Shown here in pieces: positions 9,891-23,684 of a stretch of DNA of 64,000 nt. The stretch comes from Pogonophryne albipinna. Taxonomy: Eukaryota > Chordata > Actinopteri > Perciformes > Artedidraconidae. The notes under the pieces are model-generated. The model ran no database searches. It saw nothing but the letters and a program-made list of their open reading frames with translations, and was not told the DNA's origin. Every line of letters starts with the position of its first letter. Position 1 is the first letter of the stretch. Location: assembly GCA_028583405.1 (NCBI GenBank), contig JAPTMU010000112.1, forward strand, positions 200,001-264,000, given 5' to 3'. The position numbers and the translations under genes were made by a program.

Positions 9891-11777
9891 CTGCAGGAGA
9901 CAATAGTTAGTAGTGGTCAAATTAGGGACCCATACACTTTCAGTTTGTGTGTACAGACAGAGGGATCGAAATACCGTTTCCACAATCCCAGGTTTCAAAC
10001 AGGTTTCAAGAGTCTGATGACTGACCATGGAAATGTAACACTCAAGTCAAAAGAAGCCCTTCAATTGTTCCATAGTTAGAACATTATCAGTTCTGGTCAT
10101 ATGACACATACTTCTACTCCTAGATTTATAGCTGAGTATGTTGTAACCAGGATGTAAAAAAATCCACAGACTGAAAACAATCCAGACCACTTTCACACAT
10201 AAATCAGATGCTTTTTCTTTTGGTTTATTCAAGAGAATAATGCTGTCAAAAATGACAAGGCCTTGTTTTATGCACAGTAACTGCATATGTATCGTCCTAA
10301 TTCTTAATGACTTGTTTTATGTAAAGTATGCCATAATATGGAAGCAATGGTATAAAAACAATATGCATGGTTTAGGGCTTCTCCTTTCTTCTGATTATAG
10401 TATATTTAAAGCTTTTGGTATTAAAATTAGTGTTGAACTTATTTAACAAAGTGTACACCACTTTTATTAGTTTTACTTTGTGCCATTACCTTTGTTCGTG
10501 AATACTCTGATGATCCCCAGAGGATGACTCCTGACGCTCCCAAGACAGCGCTCTCCCCGATGGTGTGAATCAGATCGCTCTGAAACACGACGACGCCAGA
10601 AGAACAAACACTTTACTCCTTCTCTTCCACTTTTTCATGATCTATAAATGCTCTTGGAACAACAAACATACTGGGAAGGCATCTGTATGGTACATGAGAG
10701 AATACAAAAGTATACTGTACTTCAAGAGCATTTAATTATAATATTTATAAAGCAACACCAAGTCTAAACCTGCAATTATCATGATAGAAAGAAGTTCAAG
10801 TTTTTGTAAAGGGTTTTATGAAACAGAACTGAAAAGCTTACCTTTGAAAGAACAGCAAAGGTGTACGCATAAAAGGGTCTGGAGTAGACAAACACTGGCA
10901 ACGTGTAGTCGGTACGGGCGATGGATGCGATCCTCATGGCTTCTTTGACTCGATAGTGGACGAACTTGACCGTGTTGGGTGAAGACTTGAGTTCGTAGTC
11001 CAGGTAGATGGACGGGTAGAGAGCAGAACTCCCCTTCCAAAGCCACATCAGATGGTCGTTGCGTACGTGCTCCACGTTGGGACATTCGCCGGTGTACCGT
11101 TGAGGGTGCGTCTTGTACCCGTAGTTGTAACAATCCGGGAAAAGGTAAAACCCCCAAAGTCCGTCCGGCCTGCGACTTTCCGCTAAGGCTAAGGTCATGT
11201 TCATGAAGGACTGCCCAGCCCTCTCGAACCCTTCCTTTGCTTCCTTCTCCACCTTGCTTTCCGGCCAGTTCGGGTGAAGTTTCCGGATCTGTTCCTTGGA
11301 TCTGTTGCGGTAGATAACCTTGGCGCCCCAGTTTCGCACCCACTGAGGCCTCCAGTTCTCCCAGTCAATGACAGCCAGTCCTCGAAAGTCCTTGTGCGGG
11401 ATTAGCTTGTCAATATCCGCCCGGGCCTTGCTCAGGTGTTTGGAGACGCTCTGGTTCTGTGGAAGTCCTCCGTTGATAGGGACCCCGGAGTTGGAATAGT
11501 ATGGGTAGTATCCCAAGTGGCTGTGGTAGAAAATGGTGACGTTTGGTCCGCTTAGGGTTTCGTTAAGGTTTGCTACAATGTCGAAAACACTAAGGTCCAA
11601 GTCGACTTTGAATCGAAGGCGGCAGGACTCGGTTGGAGCGTTCCACACGACAACAAAAGGTCGATGAGGGATCAGAGGTGCCCTGGACGGCTTCATTTGG
11701 TCACCCTGGATTTGTGGCTTTACTCCAACGCCAACAAACAGGGCCAGAGCCAGGAGACGGAGCCCCATCAACGCCAT
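9411..11777 (-). CDS. hyal4: hyaluronidase, SPAM1/HYAL4 class (whole gene, 3 coding exons)
   Basis: An endo-beta-N-acetylglucosaminidase of glycoside hydrolase family 56 that cleaves hyaluronan or chondroitin at the cell surface. The spliced product is 501 residues (312 + 30 + 159), close to human HYAL4/SPAM1. Visible features are a signal peptide (1-20), PFVVVWNAPTE (40-50), the catalytic DWE (D138, E140) in IDWENWRPQW, WGFYLFPDCYNYGY (208-221), YPSIY (254-258), TIGESAVLGASGVILWG (318-334) and a C-terminal EGF-like module (C370, C375, C381, C432, C434, C443). The hydrophobic C-terminus (473-501) suggests a GPI-anchor signal or membrane segment. All junctions are GT-AG and in phase 0. Being next to wasl matches the mammalian WASL-HYAL4-SPAM1 cluster. 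Whether this is hyal4, hyal6 or spam1 in fish naming is not settled by sequence alone. Confidence 0.93.
10490..10579 (-). CDS. hyal4: hyaluronidase coding exon 2 (residues 313-342)
   Basis: This 30-codon exon lies between a CAG acceptor (complement of 10580-10582) and a GTAATGG donor (complement of 10483-10489). It encodes the conserved SDLIHTIGESA...GVILWG segment, with W333 at the position of a substrate-binding tryptophan in human HYAL1. A 90-bp exon with this content is typical of vertebrate hyaluronidases. Confidence 0.93.
10842..11777 (-). CDS. hyal4: hyaluronidase coding exon 1 (residues 1-312)
   Basis: The start at 11777 sits in a strong Kozak context (GGGGCCATGGCG on the minus strand) and opens a signal peptide. 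The exon holds most of the catalytic barrel, including D138 and E140, and ends after a lysine codon at a GTAAGC donor (complement of 10836-10841). Sequons include NET, NVT, NQS and NMT. Large first coding exons are usual in this family. Confidence 0.93.
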
Positions 11778-11813
11778 GGCCCCTTATTCCTCATGGAGCA
11801 ATTAGTGGTCCTG
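11778..11813 (-). promoter_or_regulatory. 5' UTR with splice acceptor and overlapping uORF
   Basis: Upstream of the start codon, the minus strand reads CTCTCCTGTGCAG then GACCACTAATTG, a good acceptor. A separate non-coding 5' exon further right is therefore likely. An upstream ATG (complement of 11792-11794) opens a short frame that overlaps the true start and stops after 8 codons. It could lower translation from the main start; that effect is inference. Confidence 0.5.
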
Positions 11814-13717
11814 CACAGGAGAGAAATGGGCATGTTTGGAGAGGAACACATTAGGAGCTTCAGTGAGCAGAGATAATCAGCCGGGGCCTGTGAGAATACA
11901 TGTGAGGGATGATCCAGATTCCACAACACAACAAAACACAAAGCTTCCCTGTTCTCGGGAGAGCAGGACTGAGACGAAAAGGATGCAGGTTCAAATCCCA
12001 AAGTAGTGGATATTCTGTGTACATGGAGAGAAATGAGGATAGGCTTTTACTTCTACCTTACTGTTACACATTAAAAGGCCACTTAGATACCCTTTTTTTT
12101 TACAGTCAAAATGCCCTTCTATAGACTCTAAAGAGAAATTAATTAATAGACTCATTAAATGATTTTAAACATCATCATCAAACCCTTCTACTGCAGCTAT
12201 TTAGGGTTTCAGAGAGAAATGTGTACTACGAAGGCTTTAGTCGTAGCAGAGAAGAAGTCGTCTTTCCCAATATAGAAATAGAGGAAAACTAGGCATGAAT
12301 ATTTGGGCACACATGAACGATGTTTACTGATGTACACAACTCTTAAGACAAACACGTATTCCTTAGCTCATAACAACTGCAATAAGTACACCACTGTCTG
12401 ATTAACTGGAAAACTATTCTTTGTCATCTAACCTTCAAAGGATTTGGGGCAATTTAAGTTAAAATTGCACGAGCATTTTAAACATATACATTATTTTAAA
12501 AAGTTGTCTGACAATAGGAACTTGGCATCGTTTCAGAATTGCTCAGTTATTTCTCAGTATTCTGTACTTTTTTTTAGGAACCACAACTTCAAAGCTTTGA
12601 AAACCCATCTTGTGCAGTTACACATACTCAAATCCACGGTTGGTCTCTTTGTAGCTCTGCTTTTTATTTTGTCGTCTGTCTTTCCTTATGAAACTATTCC
12701 CTCTGGCTCTTTATGTAAGAGCCCCATCTAATTGCTCCTGGCGCCCCGTCATATTGAAGCAATTCATATTCCTGTTTTTCCAAAGTCGGGGAGGGGGGAA
12801 AGACATTGTGACCCCACTCTTGGGAAACATGGCTGCTGAGGTTGCCTCCAAGGATGCCACGGAAAATCTCCCATCATTCCCTTTGTGGGATTGTAACCAG
12901 AGCATTTCAGAAAGGAAAACCACGCTTCTCCGATCATTTAAACTTTTCATTCCTCTGATGAGGCGCTGGCCTGGAGCTCATGTTCTCTGCTTAGTTTAAT
13001 GGCACGAGAACTTTATGGTCACAGTAATCTTGGATGTGGATCAGTGAGTAGAGAGCTGTCAGGAGAAGACGGTGAAAGAAGAAGAAGTAATATTCACAAA
13101 TAAACTGACAAAACGTTTCCCCAAAAACATTTTAAAAAGGCTGGAATTCATCAAGTTTCTTCATGTACGGCTCAGTTTAGGAAAGCTTCTCCTGAGGCAA
13201 AAAACAGTTTCGTAATCCTTCCAGCTCGATGGGTTTTCTGGTGGTATTGATCCAAGACAAACAGAGTGCGGTGAAGCCACTCAGGCTGTCCGCGAAAACC
13301 ACCAGAAGCCTGGAAACACGGCAACTCTAGACCACGAGAAAAGACCCCCCAATCTGACACAGGAGACTCGGTTTGATGTTTTGTCTCCAACAGATACAAC
13401 AGGATGTTAAAAAGCAGCTGAACTCAACTAACTGGATCCAGACGAGGACAGGGGGTTAACGTAATGGTTTTTAACCACGCTATACTGGTTTGCTCTGGAG
13501 AGTAGGTCTACCTGATTGGAATATTAACTACTGGATGAATTTCCAAGCAATTTAGTTTTTTAATAAGATATGGATACTTGTTTGCTCCCAAATTCAGAAA
13601 ATGATTTTGTTGGCATAGCATTGGAAGTGAGTTTAAAATGCAACAAAATTAAAATAAATAGTAAATATATATATACATGTCAACAGTAGTAAGAAAAAAA
13701 GTGGTTAAAATACAAAA
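11814..13717. other. 5' flank of the hyaluronidase gene
   Basis: Intergenic or 5' intron sequence of the hyaluronidase gene. No second hyaluronidase exon is visible and no mobile element is obvious. A first non-coding exon of the gene may lie here, but I cannot place it. Confidence 0.35.
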
Positions 13718-14302
13718 TAGTGATGGGAATTATGGCTCTTTGAAGGGAGCCGAATCTTATGGCTCCGTTCCTTTCAAAGAGCCGTTTTTTTTTTTTTAAA
13801 GGGGGCGGGGTTACTAGGTTTATCTGCAAAAGAATCACCAGTCATAAGGGTAATTAAGTGGCGATGGAGATTATTTGTTGACCCTGCTTTAAAGGATATT
13901 TTGCCTTTACAAATGGTGCGCTTTATCACTGCCTGGGTTTTGGTTGAAGTGCATCCAAATGCTGCTGCGTTTTCGGCTCATTTTCCATCCGAAAAACACG
14001 TCGCCTACCTGTCCAGTACCACTTGTTATGACGTCTCTCTCTCACGTATTCCATTAAGACCCACCCCATCTCACTCCTCGTGCTGAAACCTACCAATCAG
14101 AGTAGGGGCGGGTCTTCACAGAATACATTTGGGGAACAAAATCAAGCTTTTTAAAAGGCGAGTGGATTTTGGCAGGCAGTGAGTGCGGACCAACGATTGA
14201 ACGATAAAAAGAATGGCTCTCACCAAGTACGACTCGGTTCCCCTCGTTCGTACCAAAGAGCCGTTCAAAAGAATCGTCTCGTTCGCGAACGTAACATCAC
14301 TA
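13718..14302. mobile_element. hAT MITE (585 bp) with 8-bp target duplication
   Basis: Termini TAGTGATG and CATCACTA are inverted repeats, flanked by an intact 8-bp duplication ATACAAAA (13710-13717 and 14303-14310). The subterminal sequence carries the AAGAGCCG / CGGCTCTT words typical of this fish hAT family. It encodes no transposase. Confidence 0.9.
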
Positions 14303-15276
<974 letters not shown>

Positions 15277-15347
15277 TATGTTGGGGGGCTTTTAAAACCA
15301 CAGAAAGTCTGAGTCAGACTGCTGATTCGACTCCCAACATGTAAGTT

Positions 15348-16304
<957 letters not shown>

Positions 16305-16560
16305 ATTGCCATCAGTGGCGGATTTAGGATTGTAGGAGATCCGGGGCTTAGCCCAGGAGTTGTTGAGGGGGGGTGCAGGGGTAAAGTGCTATTTTTTTTA
16401 CAAGTGGGGGGTGGACCGAACATCCTTTAGGGGGGTCGTCGCCTCCTTTAGGGGGGTCCGGGGGCATGCTCCCCCGGGAAGAGTTTTTTTTTAATATTGA
16501 AGTTAAAAGCATCAATCTGGTGCACTTTGAGAGCAACATTAACCCTACCTTAATAATACC

Positions 16561-17546
16561 TTAAAGGGGACATATCATGCTATATTTGAACAATATATTG
16601 TAGGGCCATACCTATATAAAGTATATAAATAGTTTTTTTTATCAAAATACCAAACAGATCCTGCATTTTAGCCATGCCTCATTTAGCTCTATTTGCTCTT
16701 TCCAGCCCTGTTTTTGCAGGAGGCTGATTCTGTGAGCTGCAGCTGACCACGCCCCCCTGCAGGAGAGGGGAGCGTGCTTTGAGATCAGCTGCTGGGCTGT
16801 CAGAAGAGGGGGAGAAAAAGAGATCTCCGTCCTCCGTGTTTTATTCTTATATGATTATATAGAGTCATTATTCATTTGTTTTAAAGCTCAATAAATAACA
16901 AAGAAGACCTTTGACCGGCACTTTTCTAATTTTGTCCGGAAGATTTAAACTTTAACGGACATGTTGACCGGCGGAAAAAAATCTAGCTGAAACTCTGACG
17001 CACGGTCCCCTCATCCCTTGGAAGAGGCAGAGAGGTGGGTGTTTGTCATCTGCTGGTGGACTACCGGAGAGAATTACAGCGAGGGAGGGATTGCATTGAA
17101 TTACAGCAGCGGGAGCAAACGCTTGTCTCGGGGAGGGAGAAAAAGAGCCACAGCGGAGAATAAACAGAAGGGCAACCATGCGCGGGAAGTCTTCTTCGCT
17201 GCTTTTGTGGCAGACTACAGCGCCACTTACAGGCCTGGCATATATACTACAGCGTCTCCAGCGCTTTCGAGCGGCAATGGCCGGCCGTGGCCCAACTCCA
17301 CATTCCCCTGATAGGTGGAGAATTGACCACTAAGCGGAGCACCACTTCTGTGACGTAGAAAATAATTCAAATCTGGATCAGTCTGTATCAGATCCGTTGC
17401 AGCCCCGTTTTTAGAGATTTGGGTATGGAGGAAAAGAGAGAGGGTTGTGTTTTCTGACACTTGGTGAGTTCCCTGGAACACCGGGGACACATATTCATGT
17501 ATAAAAGACGTACAAAAGTGCATTTTGCATGATAGGTCCCCTTTAA
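16561..17546. mobile_element. TTAA element, single-unit relative D of the 37-bp array family
   Basis: It begins TTAAAGGGGACATATCATG and ends CATGATAGGTCCCCTTTAA, with TTAA at both sides. Near its right end the minus strand reads GTCTTTTATACATGAATATG followed by TGTCCCCGG. This is one copy of the sequence that is repeated dozens of times in the elements at 26368 and 56111. It sits within the hAT element 16313-18754. Confidence 0.87.
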
Positions 17547-18015
17547 AGCAGACAAAAGGCACTGGAGAACACTTATTCATTAACACCCTTTAATGAAGCA
17601 AACTAATGCCTTAACTCACTCAAATACAGTCGTTTACTTATTTCGGTGAAACGAATGTGCGTAGAGTTTTAAAGGATGCGGATAGTCTCACCTTGATTCT
17701 GGCGCATTGCTTATCGTTTTATAGATCTATTCTCATCCACCATCTTTGTTTGTGACGTAAAGAGTGTAAGAGTCACGTTCCTGACTGTTGCCTGTCAGTT
17801 CCGTTGCCTGTCAGTTCCGTTGCTATGGTTCCGTTGTTATGTGTACTGAAACGAGAGCCGGTATAATTCCACGCGCGAAAACAAAATAAAAATTGGAATA
17901 CGTTATTTTAGTGTCTTAAAAGTAGACTGAGGTATGAAGGGTTAATGTTACATCTTAGAATAATTTTTAGTCATGTTCTGTATACATACTAACATAAGGG
18001 TATTGACTTAGTGTG

Positions 18016-18287
18016 GTTTATCTTTTTGTCGCTGCTTTTAATTGAAACTGAGCCGTTGTGTTCATCAGTAAAGTGGAACTTCTGTGTGAACTATTCATAT
18101 CTTAAACTGCACTGTAACTTTTTATTCATGTACTTTTTATTCATGTATTTTTTCTTTTAATGTTTCTTTTATTATCTCTTACTGTTTTTAAATGCCTTTG
18201 TCTGAATGTCTTTCATTTTTGTAAAGCACCTTGAATTGCCTTGTGTTGAAAGGTGCTATATAAATAAACTTGCCTTGCCTTGCCTTG
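18016..18287 (+). mobile_element. L2-type LINE 3' end with TTGCC tail
   Basis: A truncated LINE end running from GTCGCTGCTTTTAATTG through AAAGCACCTTGAATTG and AGGTGCTATATAAATAAAC to (TTGCC)n at 18272-18287. The same 3' end follows coding remains at 19560-20055. Confidence 0.8.
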
Positions 18288-18816
18288 GTTACTCCATGTT
18301 TACTAGCTATGACATTAACGTTACATCACTCTTTTTCACTTCTTACTCAGTCAGCCAGAGTGCAGATATCACCATTAGATTCACAAACCTGAAACATCAT
18401 CCATTTCTTCACTGCTGGTGATGACATTGTTGTCAGCTGCTGATACTGCAGCTTGTGGCGCCTGCTTCAATGAAAATAACTTTCTAATATCCATAACTTT
18501 ATAGGCTATTAGCTTAAAACTCGTCAAGCACTAGGAAGGATCACTTCTTCTTCAGGGCAGGGAAGGCTACGCAGTACGCAGGCTAATGTCCCGCAGCGGC
18601 TGCCTCTCTGGTGGACTCCGGTACTGCACATTACTCCCGAGACATTTTCAAAACAAAACATTTAAAAAAAAAAAAATGTAAGTGAAACATCCGGGGCTTT
18701 TCAGAAAACATCCGGGGCTTGAGCCCAAGTAGCCACCCCCTAGCGCCGCCACTGATTGCCATGTCTTCTGCATGGTTTAGCTTTTAGACTTGTGTGTACA
18801 TGAGCGTAATCTAGAC

Positions 18817-19334
18817 CAGTGATTCTCAAATTGGGGTACGCAGACCCCTAGGGGTACGTTGGGGTACTGCAGGGGGTACGTGAGATTTAAAAAAACGAAA
18901 ACAAGTTAATAAAACAAATACCATGCATGATTACAAAAATAATCTTAGTACAATAAGTTAAATAGAAAACACAATTTTATATAAAATATTCCTAGAACCA
19001 CCAAGGGAGTCCTCATATAAACATGTCAAATGTGTGTATTGTATTTTATAGTTTTGCATAATATATAATTTTGTTCATTGGTTTGTTAAACAGATATTAC
19101 TTCAGTTGAAAAACTCCTTGGAAAAATCAGCTTACATTTTCATGCATAAAATGAAAATATCCTTAGTTTGTTGTAATGCATGAAGGAGTTAATAAATCAC
19201 ACACTGATGGAACATCACTATATTGGAATTATTTGTATAGGCTTTTTCGATCAAAAATGTTCGGGGTCGGTCAGGGGGTACTCGGCTGAGAAAATGTTTC
19301 AAAGGGGGTACATTACTGAAAAAAGTTTGAGAAG
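18817..19334. mobile_element. hAT MITE (CAGTGATTCTCAAA type)
   Basis: The left end CAGTGATTCTCAAATTGGGG and the right end GTTTGAGAAG form an eroded inverted repeat, with GGGGTAC words repeated near both ends. CTAGAC flanks it at 18811-18816 and 19335-19340, which fits most of an 8-bp target duplication. Confidence 0.78.
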
Positions 19335-19559
19335 CTAGACCATTATACAGATTTCACCTTCCACAATACAAAAACTTGAAATCTTGCCATGTATATTTGT
19401 CTGGTCACAATATGTCTCTACACCTGATATAAGACACCATAACGTCAGAAGTGACTCTGCAGGGAGATATCGGGTCTTGTTTTTAGACAATGCATCATCT
19501 TGTTCAGTCAAAAAATCTTATTTTGAGTTGTATCTCAGATGAAACTTATTTCTTGATTT

Positions 19560-20055
19560 TAAAGTACTCTTGCTAGTTTTTAAATCATTACATGGTTTAG
19601 GACCAAAGTATATTGTTGAACTCCTACATAATTACGAGCCATCGAGGTGCCTCAGGTCTTCTGGGACGGGTCTGCTATCGGCTCCGAGAGTAAGAACAAA
19701 ACATGGAGAGGCAGCGTTTAGCTGTTCTGCCCCGACACTCTGGAACAAACTACCAAATTGTGCACGTCCGCAGAAACGCTTACTATTTTTAAATCGAGAC
19801 TAAAAACATATCTCTTTGCCGCTGCTTTTAATTGAGATGCTCATATTCGAACTACAGTATGCCTTTTAAACATGTATTGTATACCTGTGGTGTTTATTTT
19901 TATTATTTTATTATCTTTGCGTTGTAATGCCTGTTGTAAAGTTGTATAATGTGTTTTTAATGTATTTATTCCTAAAAAGTCTTTTAATTTGTTTTGTAAA
20001 GCACTTTGAATTGTCGAGTACAGAAAAGTGCTATATAAATAAACTTGCCTTGCCT
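19560..20055 (+). mobile_element. 5'-truncated L2-like LINE: RT C-terminus and 3' UTR
   Basis: The plus strand encodes a fragment including MLVFKSLHGLGPKYIVELL and SAPTLWNKLP, the usual end of L2/CR1-type ORF2, up to a stop near 19801. The tail that follows contains AAAGCACTTTGAATTG, AAAGTGCTATATAAATAAAC and TTGCCTTGCC. The frame is short and isolated, so this is a dead copy. Confidence 0.8.
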
Positions 20056-20414
20056 TCTCACATATCTATTGGAAAATCACCAACTAACATCAGAAAACAG
20101 AACACTTTTGAGCATTTGCGGCTTATTTTGTAATAAAATGTCCTGATTCTGGTCAAATATAGTTCAAAATGAGTTCTCCATAATTACAAGATCTGATTTA
20201 TCTAAACATCCCGTCTTATTTCAAGAAATCTTATCAAGCAAATGTTCACTTGTTCTATTGTCAGATATTTGTACTTAGTTCAAGTGGAAACAACTTATTT
20301 TAATTATTTTTTTACTTGTTATGGAGCAGCATTTTTTCCAGTCAACTAAACCATGCAATTATTTCAGTATTAGCATCAACTTACCTGTGACATAAACCAG
20401 GATCAATTCCACTC

Positions 20415-20600
20415 CTTATCAGAATCAGAATCAAGTTCATTGCCATCAGGTACGTTTACAGATACAAGGAATTAGCTTTTTTATATCGGGTTGTGCGAAC
20501 ATAAACAATCTAAGAAAATAAGTTGCAAAAGTAGTTAAAGAAATATAAAGGGATAATAAAAAATAAGAACAATTTAGCTTTACAAAAGGATACTAAAGAT
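20415..20600 (-). mobile_element. dispersed LINE-tail repeat (AGAATCAGAATC type)
   Basis: It contains TCAGAATCAGAATCAAG, then TTCATTGCCATCAGG and TACAAGGAATTAGC. Similar words occur at 31364-31430 and, inverted, at 30545-30610. It is an untranslated 3'-end fragment of a retroelement with approximate borders. Confidence 0.6.
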
Positions 20601-22169
20601 AAGTATTTAAACCAGATTGATTCATTAAAAAACAACATTCATTTAGAAGAAATATTATTGAAATATAACAGTTTTATGATTAGGATAACGTACCGTTCCG
20701 TCCCTGCTAACTGCTCTGTGTATCGAGGCCTCTTGCTGGTTTATTTCCTCGTCTCTAATGTTTTAGATACCAAAGTTGTCGATCAGATGAGCTTCTGAAT
20801 TGTCCCTCTGTCCCCTTTCTCTCAGGATGTAACGGGACAAGAGATGCCCCACTATTGTTGGTTTGGCCCCTCCTCATATGAGCCCAACAGGACTCTCATT
20901 AACTGGACAAAGGGCAGATGGACAGCTAACAGACAGGAACAAATTATAGGGTGTAAAGACTTTCTGTCGACCACAATTCCTCGCTAATTTGATATAGTCT
21001 AGAAATGTATGTAACAAAAAAGTGAAGCTAAAAACGTACGAGCACAACACCATGCCTTTATGTTGCGAACAAATTAGAATGACCTAAGTCTAAATACATT
21101 CTTAGGTGCAGCATGCGTTAAATGCTGAAGCTAGCATGGCTACATACTGAAAAAACAATGCTAACACGTGGATGTTTAGCAGATATAATGTTTACCATGT
21201 TGCTTGTTAGCATGCTAGCAGGCGCACCAAAAACGAAGTAGATTTGAAGCAGGTGGGGATGTTTAGTTTTCTTGGTATTTGACAAAAAAATCAAGTATTC
21301 ATATTGACATTTTGACCTGATGATGGCGCTACTGGAAAAGTGAAGGGATCCCCAAAGATAGTACAGTATGAGGGGACATGAAGGTAACACATTAACAATA
21401 ATCAAGTTACCCATATTTACCAATCATTAGGATTCAATCTTCGGTAACTAGAAATGTCTTTAAAATCATATTTTTTTCGCTATTTCTTGACCTTTTGGTA
21501 ATAAACAACTTCATTAAGAGGTGTCCATGTGTCCCCTTGTGTTAATGATGAGCTCCAATACTGCCTGAGATCCCAGTAGTGCACAGAAACTCTTGACCGA
21601 TTATTGTATGTAGATTATATTTCTAAATATAAGGATAGAAAGCCTGTTTCAAACCCCTTATTTCAAAAAAGAAATGTTCTTCAAGGAAAAGTAACAATGA
21701 TTTTCATCTATTAAATATGTGTGTGTTGGCGTTAACAGTAGTCCAATTAATACAACCATCTGTTCAATATATATAATATTATATAAATTCCTTAGATTCC
21801 CAGACGAACTACAGAGGAAAAAGTATGAGTTGGTTTACTGCTTTGGTTCCTGATACCTTCGTGACCCTGGGAAAGGACAGTAGCTCCAAATGTTTCACAC
21901 CCATCCGTCTCCTTCCAGCTGAGAAAACATGATTATATTACAGCCTGTCGCTACAGCCTCTGCTCTGCATCAGCGCTGCAGAAATGTCCCGAATCATCAG
22001 TTCACCGCTGCACAAACAGGCGGACCCACAACACCAAAGTTGACTTTATATCAGATTTACTAACAGTCTGGCACGCAATACAACCTGAGCCTCAGCGTGG
22101 AGTATCGTACACAAACTGGAGATACAATCAGAGAACATTCTTTCAAGAGAAACGACTGAAAGTGCAGAA
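20601..22169. other. non-coding stretch
   Basis: No supported exon, array or transposon ends. Short minus-strand frames (for example 21118-21423) have no recognisable motif. Confidence 0.4.
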
Positions 22170-22965
22170 GGGCCAAAATACCCAGGTGTTCATTATGTAC
22201 ATGTAGGAGCCAAGCCAGGCTGTCTTTTCATTCCACGCATCCCATCAATGGAATTCAATACCTCAACCAATAAGAGAACCCTCATCCTACTACACATTCA
22301 AGCACAGTGTTAAAAAGTGGCTCATTGAAAACCAACAGTGTCAGCAATGTTTTATTTATTATCATGACTTGCTCTTATCTGTATTCAGTGATGTCATCTA
22401 TTGTAAATATGGTATAACAATGTTGTGGTATTTTTATTATTGCTTTTAGGATGTCTATCACCATCTGGCAAAGGGACTATCGGTGAAAACTAGCCTTTTG
22501 GCTATTTCGAGTACTTTTACATGTTTTTAATATGGTATTTAAAGGTGGGGTAGGTAATTTTGGAGAAACCAGCTCGAGTGCGCTAGAATTTGAAAATACA
22601 CAGCCGGAAACAATCTGCCACTTCCTTACAGAGCCCCTTCTCCAACACACACGAACGCGCACATGACCAATGAGGGCACGAGATCAGTTTGTGCACAGAT
22701 GGAAGGCTGACAGGCAGGTAGGCCATCCAGTTACTTTAGCCGGCTCAGATGATTGGTCGTGCTTTTTACAGCGCCACGGCTTCCACTGATGACATTTCTT
22801 TATGGATTTTTTGTCAAAGCACTTCAGATATTCATTGCTATCGGGACGTTAAGAGCATTCCATGGAATATAACAACAAGTGTATCTCGAGCCGGTTTCTC
22901 AGACTTACCTACCCCACCTTTAATGTACACTGTCCCTTGTTTTAAATAAATCAATTCAATTCAAA
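22170..22965 (+). mobile_element. Rex1-like LINE 3' end, interrupted by a MITE
   Basis: A plus-strand frame at about 22235-22355 reads HQWNSIPQPIRE, then YTFKHSVKKWLIEN, matching the usual C-terminus of Rex1/CR1-type reverse transcriptases. The 3' UTR continues to 22538, is broken by the MITE 22539-22923, and resumes with a TGTACACTGTCCC...AAATAAATCAATTCAATTC tail. The family name is inferred from this general form. Confidence 0.65.
22539..22923 (+). mobile_element. TTAA-flanked MITE, copy 3
   Basis: It begins TTAAAGGTGGGGTAGGTAA and ends TTACCTACCCCACCTTTAA. It is colinear with copy 2 (7008-7404) and close in sequence, so the two are relatively young. It lies inside the 3' UTR of the LINE remnant 22170-22965. 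Confidence 0.9.
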
Positions 22966-23487
22966 ATGCTTATTTAGCCCGAGGCAATTATCTCCATTAT
23001 TGTTGTTATTTTAGATTGCACACATTTGTATTTAACTATCACTTCCGGCGTTTGTCACATGGGTGTGGTTTGTTTGTATTTAGTCCACCTGTTGTTTGCC
23101 AGTAATTAGTATGACACAGAGGGTGACCATTTGGTTCTCTTTAAGTTTTGCGTTGTTTATTTGAGTTATTTAACGTCGTTAAGCTATAACTTCAGTACGG
23201 ACTCTTTTAATTGAAACATGTCAAAGTGGTGAGTTTACCTTAGCCTCTAGCGACTGTTCATTGGGAGTTTTGTCGCTCCAATACATATAAGGGCAAAGGA
23301 AGAAAGTTCTGTAGTGATTCGTACAAGTTCGTAGAGGACTTTCAGAAATGGCTGTGGATTGAAATTCGTCTCTTAAAGTTCTAAGCTCTAAATACAATGT
23401 TTGTAATTTGTGTCTTAGGTCCCTCTTTTGTGTGTTTCGTGTCTCAACAATTACTCATTCAAAGAAAAAGGAAGTGGCTTAAGGTCA
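22966..23487. other. non-coding stretch
   Basis: Nothing recognised; AT-rich intergenic DNA. Confidence 0.4.
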
Positions 23488-23640
23488 AAGATTCAAAGGT
23501 TTTATTGTTATATGCAATAATTTCAGTGGTTGGCAATGACATTCTGGAGTCGCATGCTCCTCTAACAGTGCATCATACAATATAACTGGAATACAAAGAT
23601 ATAAGGAAGCAAAATGGTGCAAGTTATACAATGAATGGCT
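23488..23640 (-). mobile_element. retroelement 3'-tail fragment
   Basis: It starts CAAAGATTCAAAGGTTTTAT, the complement of the ...AATAAAGCCTTTGAAT tail seen in the plus direction at 31795-31820. It is a short minus-oriented piece of the same dispersed family as 4440-4810 and 44727-45165. Confidence 0.6.
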
Positions 23641-23684
23641 CTTGTAGTGAATAAATAGAGACATTAATTACCCTTGCCAGTAGT

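Larger units (their letters stand above)
16313..18754. mobile_element. composite hAT element (2.4 kb) with perfect target duplication
   Basis: Termini CAGTGGCGG and CCGCCACTG are flanked by the intact 8-bp duplication ATTGCCAT (16305-16312 and 18755-18762). Subterminal ATCCGGGGCTT words are present at both ends (16339 and about 18690-18720). The interior holds a complete TTAA element (16561-17546) and an L2-type tail (18016-18287), so the span has grown by nested insertion. No hAT transposase frame remains. Confidence 0.92.

Noticed and set aside
9477..10079. 200-codon plus-strand frame opposite hyaluronidase exon 3
   Set aside because: It is the antisense shadow of a clearly conserved exon; it has no recognisable motif.
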